From Stichopus chloronotus (lineage: Eukaryota; Echinodermata; Holothuroidea; Aspidochirotida; Stichopodidae), in the NCBI GenBank assembly GCA_021234535.1, contig CM037835.1, positions 7,316,001 through 7,380,000 on the forward strand: a stretch of 64,000 nucleotides of DNA, given 5' to 3'. Numbering within the stretch: position 1 is the stretch's first letter; every line of letters begins with the position of its first letter. The position numbers were made by a program, and so were the translations under genes. Under the pieces are notes generated by a model, which did no database searches, was not told the origin of the DNA, and worked only from the letters and a program-made list of their open reading frames with translations. Of the stretch, positions 50,786 through 62,700 are shown piece after piece.

Positions 50786-52108
50786 GATGAATTCTGTTTT
50801 GGCTGGACAAAGTTGGCTGTACAAACTTTTCCCTTAATGTAGGCTATCTGTTCATTCGAATGTGTGCGCGTGCTTTAAAAGATGACGGCTCTTTGCAGTC
50901 CTCCCAATTGGAATTGTGAGCTACAGTAAGGTATGCGAGTCCTCTTGCTTTGGTTGATGGAGCTTGTTGGGCCTAGCAGAGTTAGGCATCCGTCCGCCTA
51001 ACTTCGTCTAAAACACTTTCCTGGCATATCTAATATTATCCGTTTGAAGTTTCCGAGTATGAACAACAAAGTTGACACAAAATCCTTTAAGCAATAAATC
51101 ACTGCGATGGTTACACTTGTTTCCTCCCAATCATTTACAAGACAGAGAATGTTAACGACTGGTATAAGAACGTTGTTAAGATTTTTCAGCAGTGACCGTA
51201 TACCATCATGCATGTACAAGTCTGAGTACGGGTACGGTCCGAAGAATCGCACATTCAATATTGATTTTCTGTGTGCTGTTGTGTACCAAAATAGTCTATC
51301 AAGTCTCCAGTAAACTAACTTGGTTGCTATAGGAACAATCAACTGGTCGTTGAACCAGGGAGAGATGGCCGCACGCCGGCTGAATCTTCTCAAAATGGCA
51401 TTGCACCACAGAATTTCTGTGCATTACACTAATCTAGTGGCGAAGTACAATGTCCTAAGGATTCCTAAGTTTAAAGGGGCATAGATCTAAAAGTATCTGA
51501 GAAAGCAAATGTCTGCTTTTACTTTTACTTTTCTAGCCCTCTAGTTTATGTTTCCAGTTTCTGCTTCCACTTTTGAGTCGTCTCTAGCAGCAACGTCGTC
51601 TGCATTAGCCACGGTATAATCTCTACATTGTGTGGATGGAAATGAAGTCTCTACTTCTGTAATTTCAGCTGAGGACAGTTCCTTCATCCTATTCTTTTCA
51701 ATTAGCACATCTTAAGCTATACGCATTGAAAGTGTAATCGTCGATCGCAAGTATACATGACTGTGAATTGACTTGAATCAGTGGGGCATGTTGAATGAAT
51801 TTATGTCCCAAGGTGTGAAAAATATTCAAGTCGAGCGCTGACAAAATTCTAGCCTGCACAGCTGACGTGTATTACTAATGTACCTGACTGTATTCCTGCT
51901 TGTAAGTAAAGAATACAACACCTACCTTGAGGGTCCAAAACACACGCAGCTTGTGTGTACAGTGTAGACAGCATGCAAAGCAGATGACATTGCATAAAGT
52001 AGTACCATGTGCATATATGTATGTACTACAAGCGGTTTGAATTTTCGTTCACGTAACTATCACTGGCATAAGTACCACTCATAAGTCATATTCATTCATG
52101 TGACAAAA
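50786..52108. promoter_or_regulatory. Divergent (head-to-head) promoter region
   Basis: 1,323 bp between the start codons of the minus-strand motif-repeat gene (50785) and plus-strand G6PC (52109). It must contain both promoters unless there are unseen upstream non-coding exons. It contains an X-box match (51323-51336) and a TATATG-like site near 52013 on the plus strand. A 131-codon minus-strand open frame at 50998-51393 is unexplained and lacks an ATG near its start. Confidence 0.6.
51323..51336. promoter_or_regulatory. Candidate RFX X-box
   Basis: GTTGCTATAGGAAC fits the X-box consensus GTHNYYATRRNAAC at every position. RFX factors use such sites to drive ciliary genes. It lies 538 bp upstream of the motif-repeat gene's ATG. 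With uniform bases about 0.008 matches are expected in this 1.3-kb region, so it is notable but unproven. Confidence 0.5.
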
Positions 52109-55100
52109 ATGGCAGGAAGAATGGATCATTTGCACTTCCACGAAATAAAAGTTGTAGAATATCTTCAAAGGAATTTCATGGACATTAAAGATGTACTGCA
52201 GTTCATTTCTCATTTAGGTGGTCCGAATAATGCATTTGTGGTTTACTTTCCAGTTGTATACTTTTTCAGCCACGCTGTGGGATTGAAGATACTATGGGCT
52301 GCTGTCTTCTCGGAATGGTTCAATGCAACCTTGAAATGGTTATAATCATGCTTGAATTTCTTTCTAATGTATAATTTTTTGCCAAACTTAAGGGAAACTA
52401 TTACTACTATTAGTACTGCTATTAGTATTACTATCAGGCAGCAAGAAATGAACAGTTATTATAAGAGCAGGCTAGGCGTAACTTAGTTCAGGAACTGGAA
52501 TGTCACTAACTTCAAGTGACTAAGTATTACAGACCTGCCAATCCGTCTCACCAAAAAATTCGGAGATTTACATTTTCCAGAACCAAAAAAATCGGGAGAT
52601 TAGGCCTATTAAAAAAATAGGGAGATTGGAAATTTTTAAGAAAAAACAGTGCCACAGAGAGAATCATCACCCACATGCACTGCACAAGTTGCCCAAGTAG
52701 GCACGGTATTGTTAACCTATTGTCATGTTCATTGCAGATGCATGTACGCCCTTCTTTATGGACAGGGCTAGTAACGACTTACTTACTAAGCAACCTGCTG
52801 TTGGTGTAATTGTACTTATTTACGGCAGTAGCAGTTGAAAATTTTGTAAACAACAATCTGATTTTCAATGCACTAACATCCGACAATTTAAAAAAAGCAG
52901 CCTGATCAACATTTTCCAGACCCTTAACGATTTTAAAAACTTCATTCAAGTCGGCTCTTAGTCTATGCATTTCAAGAGAAATCAAACCAGTTCTTTCAAG
53001 CCTTTCTTCATAACTGAGAGGAGACAAATGTGGAATCAATTTTGTTGCATGTACCTTTTCAGTGTTATCAATCTTTCTGTAGATAAGGGCACCATGCCTG
53101 ACAACAGTACTCCAGATGTGGTCTGACAAGAGATTTATACAAGTTCAGTATATTACTGGTACTAGTAGTACTTTTACAATCATACATTCTGTTAATAATA
53201 CCAAGTACCTTGTTGGCAGACCTCACAGCCTTAGCACACTGTCTACTAGGGCTCAATGAATTATCAATAATAACACCTAAATCCTTCTCATACTCAGTGG
53301 TTTCAACTTGAACACCACCGATAAAGTAACTGGCTTGAGCATTTGAATGATCGAGGTGAAGACACTTGCACTTCTGTGCATTAAATAACATTTGCCAATC
53401 GCAAGACCATTTATACAGTGTATCCAAGTCCTGTTGCAACTCAGTCACTTTACCCATGGAAAGAACATCAGAAAAGACCTTAGTATCATCTGCAAACTTC
53501 AGTACTGAATTATCCAAACTGGCATCCAGATCATTAATATACAACATGAAAAGAATAGGACCTAACACAGATCCCTGTGGTACACCACTAGTCACTGGAA
53601 GCCAATCAGAAAAATGACCATTTAATACAACTCTTTGCCACCTATTATCCAGCCAGTTTTCAATCCAGTTAGCCACTACCAAACCAATACCATGAGCTTT
53701 GACCTTTAAAATAAGCCGCTTATTTATATGTTAGTTAATGGCCAATTACTCATATATTCACTGTGCTAACTGTTTTCGCTCTTTTCAGGAATGTCACAAA
53801 TGGACTTAAAAAATTGGAAGATTAGAATATGAAACAGGGAGGGTGGGATACCTGCAAAAAACTGGGAGTCTCCGGGTAAAACCGGGAGATTTGATAGGTC
53901 TGGTATTAAGCAGCTGTACTTGTAGGGGTAGTACACAAGGCATATGGGCTGGGGAAAGCGCCCCTCACAAGTCTTGACAGTTTTTGTGGTGGTGGCAGTT
54001 TTTTTCAGAGTCTGGCAGAGCAGAAAGTTAACTTATTTATTTTTCATCCTTGGGGAAAATAAGAAATTCTTAGAGAAAAATTTAGGGCATGAACCTTTGA
54101 AGGGACAAAAAATTATGTCAAAACTGAACTGGAAGATATGGCATCAGCATTCCAGAGTTTTCCAGGTTGTATTGGCATCAAAATCACTACCAATGAAATA
54201 CTCAGAATAACACATCATGGACTGAAGCTATCGATGCATCCACAAAGATATTGGCCATATTTACCTCTTACTGGCCAGAAATGTTGAGCCTGTTAAGCCA
54301 GGATGGGTATTGTTTAAGCTGAAGTCAGTCTTTATGCATCAATAACTGACTGAATATTATGAAATGATGAATTGAGTGAGTTTGTAGGTTTTAAGTTTGC
54401 TGATTGAGGCAATCAATGACTACACACTAACTATATATTTTTGTGATTTTCATGAAAATTAGTTAGCGTTTTACCTTGTTTACAGTTTTGGGATATTTTC
54501 AATGCAAAGTGCGGTACTTCAACAAAGTCATGATTTCAAAGTTCTTCGCTATGTCACGATAGTCAACAGCTTCAACAATTTTATCTGATTATCAGGAGAT
54601 GAGCTATTTGTTGGCTCAGTTTACTGTTTTGGCATATTTTCAATGCACAGCTCGGTGATTGGTAAGTTTTGGTATTTGCCATTCATAACCCACTAGGGGC
54701 TGTACCTACTAGTAAGTTCCACCCAAGTGTGAAACTTTAGATATAGTTGAATCATGTTGAATTTCAAGTTGCATTAACACGCATGACCTGTTATGGAGGA
54801 CTCAGGCAGTACGCCATCATGGTCATGAAAACTGGTACTGATGTAGTTGCCTCTTACCATACATGATCCACACACATGTAATCAGAGTGTCGGTTGATTC
54901 ACAGTGGGTCTTTGGGGGCTTAGTGCCCTCAATCAAAAAGTGAAGGGTCTAAAAAGTGCTCACCCCCTCCTATATTTGCCCCTATGTTTCAAGAATAAAT
55001 GAAAGTGGAGACATAACTCATTACGACTCTGATGAACTTGTATCATCTGAAAAAGACTGAAAGCAGCTGATATGTCCCATTTGTACAGATTGATTTTCTT

Positions 55101-58100
55101 CTCCTTGAAGGGAAATAGGGCTTTGTTTCACAGGAAACATCCATACTTTGAAAACCAATGTTTGTGGATGCAGAATGATAGATTATTCAAAGTAAGGAAA
55201 GACAGTGGCCTTCTTTTCGAGAAATAAGTTTCTCACTGATAGAAACTCAGTTATTTGTTGCTCAACAGTAATTTGTTCACCCAAACTTTTCAAAATTCAA
55301 ATGATGCATCATTCACTACTCACCTGCATAATGTTTTGAGAAGATGAAGCTTTGACAGATGTTTATTGATGAGACTGAATGGTTTAACAATGACTAACGT
55401 TATTTCTTTTGTATGTCATGTTGGTAAATTCTAAATGCCCTATTTCCCTTAATGTAAGCACCGTAAGCATTGTAAGCACAACATGTCTACCATCAGCACC
55501 AAAGGGTCAGTTGCAACTGCGGTGTTGTCGTCACTGAGCCCTTTTCCAATATCAATCCCAATGACAACAATACCAATAGCAATTACCTTTTCATGGTCAT
55601 TTCGTAAAACATAAGGGAACAAATTACTCCTTGTTGTCTGGTTGTACCCTTGCCTCTTGTGCCTTTGCTTCTAATGCTGAAAGTCTCATCAATAAATGGC
55701 ATACCAGCCATGACACTGTACCATTTAGAGGTTACCCTAGTATGTTGTAAGGCTATATTAAATGTTTCACAGANNNNNNNNNNNNNNNNNNNNNNNNNNN
55801 NNNNNNNNNNNNNNNNNNNNNNNNNNNNNNNNNNNNNNNNNNNNNNNNNNNNNNNNNNNNNNNNNNNNNNNNNACTAACGTTATTTCTTTTGTATGTCAT
55901 GTTGGTAAATTCTAAATGCCCTATTTCCCTTTAATTTAGGAATTACAGACTTGACGTCCCTATTTCAGGGCTGGGTGCATGCAACTCTGAACATTTGGGA
56001 AGTGCTATTTGATCATTTGGGGGTTTTTCAAGTCAAAAATTTTCTTGTATGCTCTGGGCCAACCGATGGTGGCCCTCCACTTAGATGCCGATACCCCCCT
56101 TAATTTCCCCAATGTTTATTTGTTATGCTGCACCTGCCTTACAGTAGGAGAGTGTATTCCTCAGCCTTTAAACATCTCCCCTAAGGATGTTGGGGGGGTA
56201 GAGAACTTGCCACTTCAACAGCCCATCATCTGTACTCAAGAACCTGAAGTAGGCAATACCTTAACTGAATTGGACAAAAGAAACCCAAACCGAAATCACC
56301 ACGTAAACCCCTTGGTACCAATGCTACCATATATGTGAACAAGTGATTTTGAGTCCCAGAAAATTTTCAAATGGTTCCACCAGGATTTCATTCAGGGACT
56401 TGTAGATTGAAAGATGGACACTCTACCAACTAAGGCAATTAAACTGCCACCTTTGTACCATGCCACTGGATTATTTTATAGCCTACCTATGGAAAACATT
56501 ATTTGTGTGCTTATGTGTAGGGGTCAGGTTCTCTGTTTTATCATTGCAATTGGAGGATATATATAGCATAATATCATACAATACTTGTAGTTACACCCTC
56601 CAAACCTTGATATCTTTAAATGTACAGAGTAACTGCAGAATAACTTACAACTTTGGAGCATACAGTAGTACCTTATCAAAAATTAGACTAAACAGTGAGA
56701 CAAAACTGAGGTAAATTTTGTCAAAAGACGTGAAAGTCCAGCTTATCTAAAATATGCGATTACCTCAGAGTGACTGTGTGAATTCAAAGTCACTTTTGGC
56801 AAATACTTTTTTAAAAGCAACACGTTGTTTACATGATGAAGGTGAACTTTTGTTTAAAAAATTCATCTTTGCCTTCTGTGAATTTGCTTCATGAATTTGA
56901 GGTCATGGTACACTGAAGTGCAAAGCTGTAGCTCCAAGATGAAAAGCAACTTTTGGGTGGTATTCTGCAATTGTGCCAAAATACAAAAATTGACAATAGT
57001 TTGCAACCATTCTAAGCAAACATTCCTGAAACACCCATAAATGTTTTTGGTCAACATGTATTCCCTTTCATTGAGCTAAAGCTGAGAAAATTAAACTGTA
57101 AGTACTTAAAGTGCATCTAAGGCCAAACCACAAGTTTCATTTCCCCATGTATTTGGACGATCAGATTTTGCTTTCTCAGTGCAGATGGAAACTTAACATT
57201 CAGATGTGTGGGCATAGGATTATTCAGCACGGTAGGTTGAACTCAAATGCTTCAGCCACATGTGCTGCAGTCTGCATGTTCAACATGGCACAGATTGAAA
57301 TCAAATTTTGCAAAAAAGTGGGTCACCCAACCCAAGAATATAATCTTTCGTGGACAAATTATCCAAGCACCGTCTGCAGCTATTTAACATTCCTGTGGCC
57401 AATTCTTGTCCAGTCTCTGTTTTGTATTCATCCTTGTTTTTTGTTCTTTAATCCCAGGCTACTGTTTGGACACCGCCCATACTGGTGGGTGAGGGAATCA
57501 ACACTTTACAATAATCAGAACAGACCTGATATAGAACAATTCCCATCAACGTGTGAAACTGGACCTGGTATGAAAATGTGTTTTATCAGTTGTTCCTCAC
57601 TAGTGATTTTGCAGTCGCTGTGAGTAGTTAACATATTGGTATCAGTAAGATACTAGAATAATATGACAATTCATAAGGATTTTGTTTGTGTACTACAGTT
57701 GACAGTAAGGGCATACTGAAGAGGCAGCAAAACTTTTGATGCAGGATTGAAGTATTTGACAGATCTATGTTACAGTATCACATAAAGAGACTCCTGGACT
57801 CTGAAATGTACTAGCAACATAAGGGAGAATATATGTAAGGAACATAATAATATTGTTACCATGAATGATGGTAATATTCTTTATCCACAATATGCTCCAA
57901 AAACAGGGAAAAAATGATACACTGTAACATACTTGTTTTACAACTTTTTTGAAGGGAGCCCATCAGGACACGTGATGGTCACTGTAGCCGTCTGGTATAT
58001 CATCACCAAAGCACTTCTGAGTCATCTACGCTCATCCAGGGAAAAAGCTGGAGGCCTTCCTTCCATTGTGGACTTCCTTTTCTGGTACGTGTTTGCAGTG

Positions 58101-59787
58101 TTTGTGATGCTGGTCGGAGTAGGCAGAGTATTCATTGCTACCCACTTCCCAAATCAAGTGGTTTTAGGATTTGTGATAGGTAAGCCCTCTTTAAAATACT
58201 TAAGTTTTAAGTGAAATCTACCGCAAAAAAAAATGTACAAAGAGAATATGTGTTATTGATTCATTTTATGTCTTTGTTTTAATCTTATAAGATGTTGCAT
58301 TTCACTTAGTAATGGTACTTTTGGGTCACCAGTTTCTCATTCAAACAGAAAGATATTTGCATGCTTCCATTCTTATTAACTTGATGCTGGCAGAAATCTC
58401 ATGATGATAGGATAAAAATTTATCCTTGTAACAACATTTCATCATGCAAGTGTGGAAACTATGTTATGTGTTTCACAACTACCTGGACCCGTTTAGGGTG
58501 GTTCAAAAAATGGATGTTAAAGGAGTTACACTTTGTGAAATTATTTGCCTAGCTAACTCCATTGTCACAAACAGTGTTACAGTTAACATAGCTAACTGTT
58601 ATAACCTGGACAAATTGTGTTGCTCTTGATTCCAGCAATGAAAAAGTTATGTAAACAGCTTGCAAGTGGTCAGGCACAACTATAGTCTCAACCAAGATGG
58701 TGCTATGTATGATACAATGAATGACAATGCCGGTGTACAACATGAACTGTTATGAATGCTCAGATTTCAAAGCTTGTGGCATAATTCTACTGCAATGTTG
58801 AAAACATGTCAGATGATTTGAATGTGCTGAACACATCTTTAAGAAACTGAAGTTTTAGAAAGCTTTACCACCAGTGCCCCACGGCCCCCACCCACACATT
58901 TTTATGTAAGAAGACTGACCCATTTAGAAGATGAATGCCTTCAACAAACATGAAAGGAATGCTTCTACACTGGTTTTGGTTGGGACCATGGGACATATTG
59001 ACTACATCAATTATATTTGGCTCACTAATTTACATCAGCACATGTCTATTGTATACCTCTTTCTACCATACCACTGGGGGGGGGAGGGAGGTTTGCAGTC
59101 TTTGACCTTGCCTTACCCAGAACCATTGTGGACTAGTTCCCTTCTTCGATATACCATGTTTTTATCATTCAATGTCTTTTTCATTCAGTCTGTGGATTGT
59201 GTGCAAAAACTTGCCAAATTTGGTTAATGAAGTATTTGTGATGTTTTGCACTTGGCAACTGCAATGACAGCAATAACCATTCTTGCAAATTTTCAGGTCT
59301 TATCATTGGTCACATAGTAACCCAGCTGCCAGTTCACACCTTCACACTCTTGAACTACCTCAGCGGATCCATGTTCCTACTGCAAGCTGTCCTCTACCAG
59401 TACTTTTTCATGTTCCTAATGAATCTTAGCCCAGATTGGTCCATTGCACTCGCAGCCAAGTGGTGTGCAGATAGAGCCTGGATCCATCTGAACACGACAC
59501 CTTACTATGCTCTCTCGAGGGACATTGGGAGTCTGTTCTTCACAGGGTTAGCAGAGCGTTACATAGGTTCAAAGGTCGTGAGGAGTTCTCGGGGATTCTT
59601 CACCACGGCGATTCTTGCTGCTATTTCTGTCTATGCCATTCGCATCCTCAATCTTCTACAACTGCCTACTAAGTATGAGTTCCTGTTTTATGTGCTTGGG
59701 GCATTCAAAGAGGGTTTGGTTCCTGTTATAGTGATCGGTATTAATGTGCTGTATGAAAAAGTGTTTGGCAAGCAGAAAGTGGTTTGA
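52109..59787 (+). CDS. G6PC: Glucose-6-phosphatase catalytic subunit, four exons, 351 aa
   Basis: Exons 52109-52338, 57458-57567, 57955-58179 and 59297-59787 (TGA) join in frame to 351 residues; human G6PC1 and G6PC3 are 357 and 346. This ER membrane enzyme hydrolyses glucose-6-phosphate to glucose with its active site facing the lumen. The phosphatase signature is present: R83 in [12 protein letters not shown] with H119, and R171-x5-H177 in [13 protein letters not shown]83 and H119 have the same numbers as in human G6PC1; H119 is the residue that becomes phosphorylated. The usual Ser before the third-motif Arg is Gly. Multiple hydrophobic helices run through exons 1, 3 and 4. The C-terminus KQKVV fits a KxKxx COPI ER-retrieval signal. 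Start chosen at ATG 52109; an alternative in-frame Met follows four codons on. Vertebrate genes usually have five or six exons. Confidence 0.93.
52530..53902. mobile_element. TIR-flanked element with a nested LINE fragment
   Basis: Left end CAGACCTGCCAA and complement of right end CAGACCTATCAA match at 10 of 12 positions, and are bounded by the identical hexamer GTATTA (52524-52529 and 53903-53908), a likely 6-bp target duplication. Both ends carry CGGGAGATT-type motifs. The middle is a decayed LINE reverse transcriptase on the minus strand. The superfamily is uncertain. It lies in G6PC intron 1. Confidence 0.55.
52779..53730 (-). pseudogene. 5'-truncated, frameshifted non-LTR retrotransposon (LINE) reverse transcriptase
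   Basis: Two overlapping minus-strand frames (53682-53068 and 53129-52779) read as one RT C-terminal half. The first holds [13 protein letters not shown], the catalytic FADD in KFADDTKVF, and the DLGVIID thumb motif; homology begins upstream of the first Met, near 53725. The second continues with the usual [12 protein letters not shown] and [10 protein letters not shown] tail. A single-nucleotide shift around 53075-53095 separates them. Endonuclease and the 5' RT part are missing. Motifs suit the jockey/CR1-type LINE group; the clade is not certain. A dead copy. Confidence 0.85.
53903..57457 (+). other. Remainder of G6PC intron 1
   Basis: About 3.5 kb of AT-rich intron including a 100-N gap and a 58-bp duplication around it. 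ORFs at 56009-56338 and 57111-57623 show no recognisable domain; the second merely reads into G6PC exon 2. Confidence 0.55.
55774..55873. other. Assembly gap (100 N)
   Basis: Exactly 100 N, the usual placeholder for a gap of unknown size. The 58 bases right after the gap (55874-55931) are identical to 55393-55450, which suggests a local assembly duplication. Confidence 0.98.
58180..59296 (+). other. G6PC intron 3, nothing else seen
   Basis: Donor GTAAGC at 58180 and acceptor TTTCAG ending at 59296. Contains a short G run near 59078. No gene or transposon end was seen. Confidence 0.6.
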
Positions 59788-62700
59788 AAGGTTTTTCTGT
59801 GTCAACCAGCCTGGGCCATAGTTCTACCTCATGAGGGTAGTTTTTTTCATGTCATCATATTACACGTGGTAAAATTGATGTGACATTCCACATAGCAGAA
59901 AACAGTTGGGTGGAGAAGAAAGTGAAAAGTATTTCTGGAGACATCCAATAATTTAAGCTTGCTGGCTTTATTTCAGCCAATATTGTTAAGGGAAGGAAAA
60001 TCTTTGATGTGAGTGTCCCTCTCATTGGATGCTATGGCAGTGATATGATGCTAGAGTGTGAAAGTGCTACCTCATTGTATCTTTAAAGACCTTGTGTGTT
60101 TTCATATATACATTCAAAGCGATCTCAGTGACCGGTTGCATGACAGTTCTCAGTTGCGAATAGGTTCTGGTGCTTACCAAAAGAATTATCAACCATTTAC
60201 AAATATTATAACAATTATTTAACAATCTTTTCTTTGGAAATCTTGAATTCACATTTACCATTAAAGTGATATAAAAATAGCTAAAACTGGAAGAAGAAAA
60301 TGTCAAAGATGAAATCTCAATTTTCAAGTTTGTCAACAGCTATTTGTTCTTACAATGACTGGCACTGGTCGCATGTTATACACAGAATTCTGAACTCCCA
60401 GAAGCTATGTGTTCCATACCGTTATTGAAATAAGAATCTTGAAAAACCTTTCTGGTCAATGGGTTGCCTAGAACTCTGCACATAACAGCATTGAGTTTCT
60501 TGTACTCACTCTCTTCAATACATTGGTGCATGGCTGGGCTAGAAATTGAAAGGGTTTTTCTCTAGTGAATTGTTTCTCCTTTTAGTTGCTTCCTTCCATT
60601 GCAGTGTATGTATACCTCTGCACTCAGTGACAATCATCCACTGCCACACCAATTAGACATTAAATTTCCAAAATGACCAGGATTATTCTTTCACTTAGCT
60701 GGAACTCATTAAACAAAACAAATGCCAAATTCATTGAATAGGTGATTTATTTTTGAAGATTTTCAGTGCCATAGGAGCTAGATGAAACTATGGGTAATTT
60801 CCTTGCTATTGATTTACGTTAAGTTTTAGAGTTTAATAATCTTTCAACGTTTGTATTGCTGTTGACCTCAAAACATTAAATGTTCCTCCTAGTTCTTCAA
60901 AATTATAACCCATGTTTTGATATTTAGTCACGACAGTAATATTTATCCTGGTTTTGATTCCAGTCACCTCCTAGCTGCCCTAGATATAAAGCACATTGTT
61001 GACACTTACAATATTCAAATTCCTATAATATTGATCTTCATTTTCTTGTAGTGATTATTAGATTCGGTTTACAAATTCTGCAAATGGTGTCTTAAAGGAT
61101 GTTAACTGTGCCATTGGAGATACAGTGATGTCAAACTCAAAAATCCTACCATCTCTGCATCCTGTCCAGAAGATGTTGACATATCAAATTTACTAGCTGT
61201 CTGTCTCATTATCAAGCAGATATCTCATAGGGTCTAACTTTAAATGCGACAACTTAGGCTTTTCAAGTAGTGACATTTCATCTTGTAGATCCTTTGCAGT
61301 ATTTTTTTCCTCAATCAACCATCCCATTGAATTTAAGTCATTTCATTATGATGAGGGCGAACTATTGTGACATAAATGTCTCAGTTGACACTTTAAGAGC
61401 TCATGTTTTTCCTGTATTGCTTTGGTAGTTATTTAAGGCTTTCTTTGCTCAGTCAAGATAATATTTATGACTTTTCTAGTTGTACAGTTTTGTATTCTGT
61501 TTTTTTTTTACAGAGGTGACAGATTTGAGGCTTCTTTTCATCATTTCTTTTGTTATATGGAAACTTTCCTAACACTGTAAATGTAATCTTTGTTTGAGCC
61601 CTAACAGTGGTATCTACTAACATTTTCAGATTCTTCAACTTTGTAATATTATTTATTCATTTTCACAGTTATTAGTATTCCTACATGTTTGAGGAAAAAA
61701 CTGCAAGGAAACTTTGAAGAATGATTGAAGTCATATGTCCAAATAGTTTTACTGGTTATCTCCTCTGAAAGGAAGGAAAATGGAGAATTTGGACCCCTTC
61801 TCATCAGCCAAAGTTCCAAATTAACTACTTCAGGTGCAATATAGCTATGGACACTTCTCATAGATTATTACAGGGTTCTTCAAAGATCAGCTCAACTCCT
61901 TAGAGGAGTCTTTTGTTTTAGTATGAACTGGTTTGGTCACCACCTGGTGTCATATGGCTTCAAGTCAACCTTGTAACCTGTGTTGCATGTTGAACCTCAT
62001 CAACCACTTACAAGAAGCATAATATCGTTGACCAGCTTCACTGTAACGGCACGTCAGCTACAAGAACAGAAAACCACCTTGACTAACCTAATTGCAGCTG
62101 GTCTTTGTTTCCTTTGTTCTTCTAAGTTATCTCATTTCGATCATTTAAAACAGTTGAACCATTTATAAGTTTATTTGGTCTACACATGTACAACCTTCAT
62201 TTGAGTATCTATAATTGATATTTGCTTTGTAAGTGTGCCCCATGATTCAAAACACTGTATTTCTACATGAAGTTCTTACATGAGTCATCTGAGCCTCTGA
62301 GCAGGTTTTGTTTGTCACAAGTTGTGGTTAAATACTGCAAATTCATCATTCCAAATTCTGGAAGAAGGGTTCATCTTCTGCTGTGATGATGAAAACATGA
62401 ATGTATGACATTCTTATGGCATCTTACAAAAACATGTTATTGTGAATGACAAGATATGTAAAAGTGACTTTTCTCTTTCTTCTTGTGTATAATAATGCTG
62501 TGCTGAAATTGAAATGAACTGACAAAACTTGGCCATATCCAGAATGACAGCATGTCAAACACAGGGATCAATGAGTAGTTCGGGTCTAGCCACTGATGAT
62601 TGGTCAGTAAGAACTGGGAGTACAACCTTTCTTTAAACACCCATATGATATTAATTTTCCAATCCATACATACAAGAGTACCTGTTCAAATAAATGCCCC

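Noticed and set aside
57111..57623. 170-codon ORF overlapping G6PC exon 2
   Set aside because: Upstream part is intron read-through into the exon at 57458; the acceptor CCCAG at 57453-57457 defines the real boundary.
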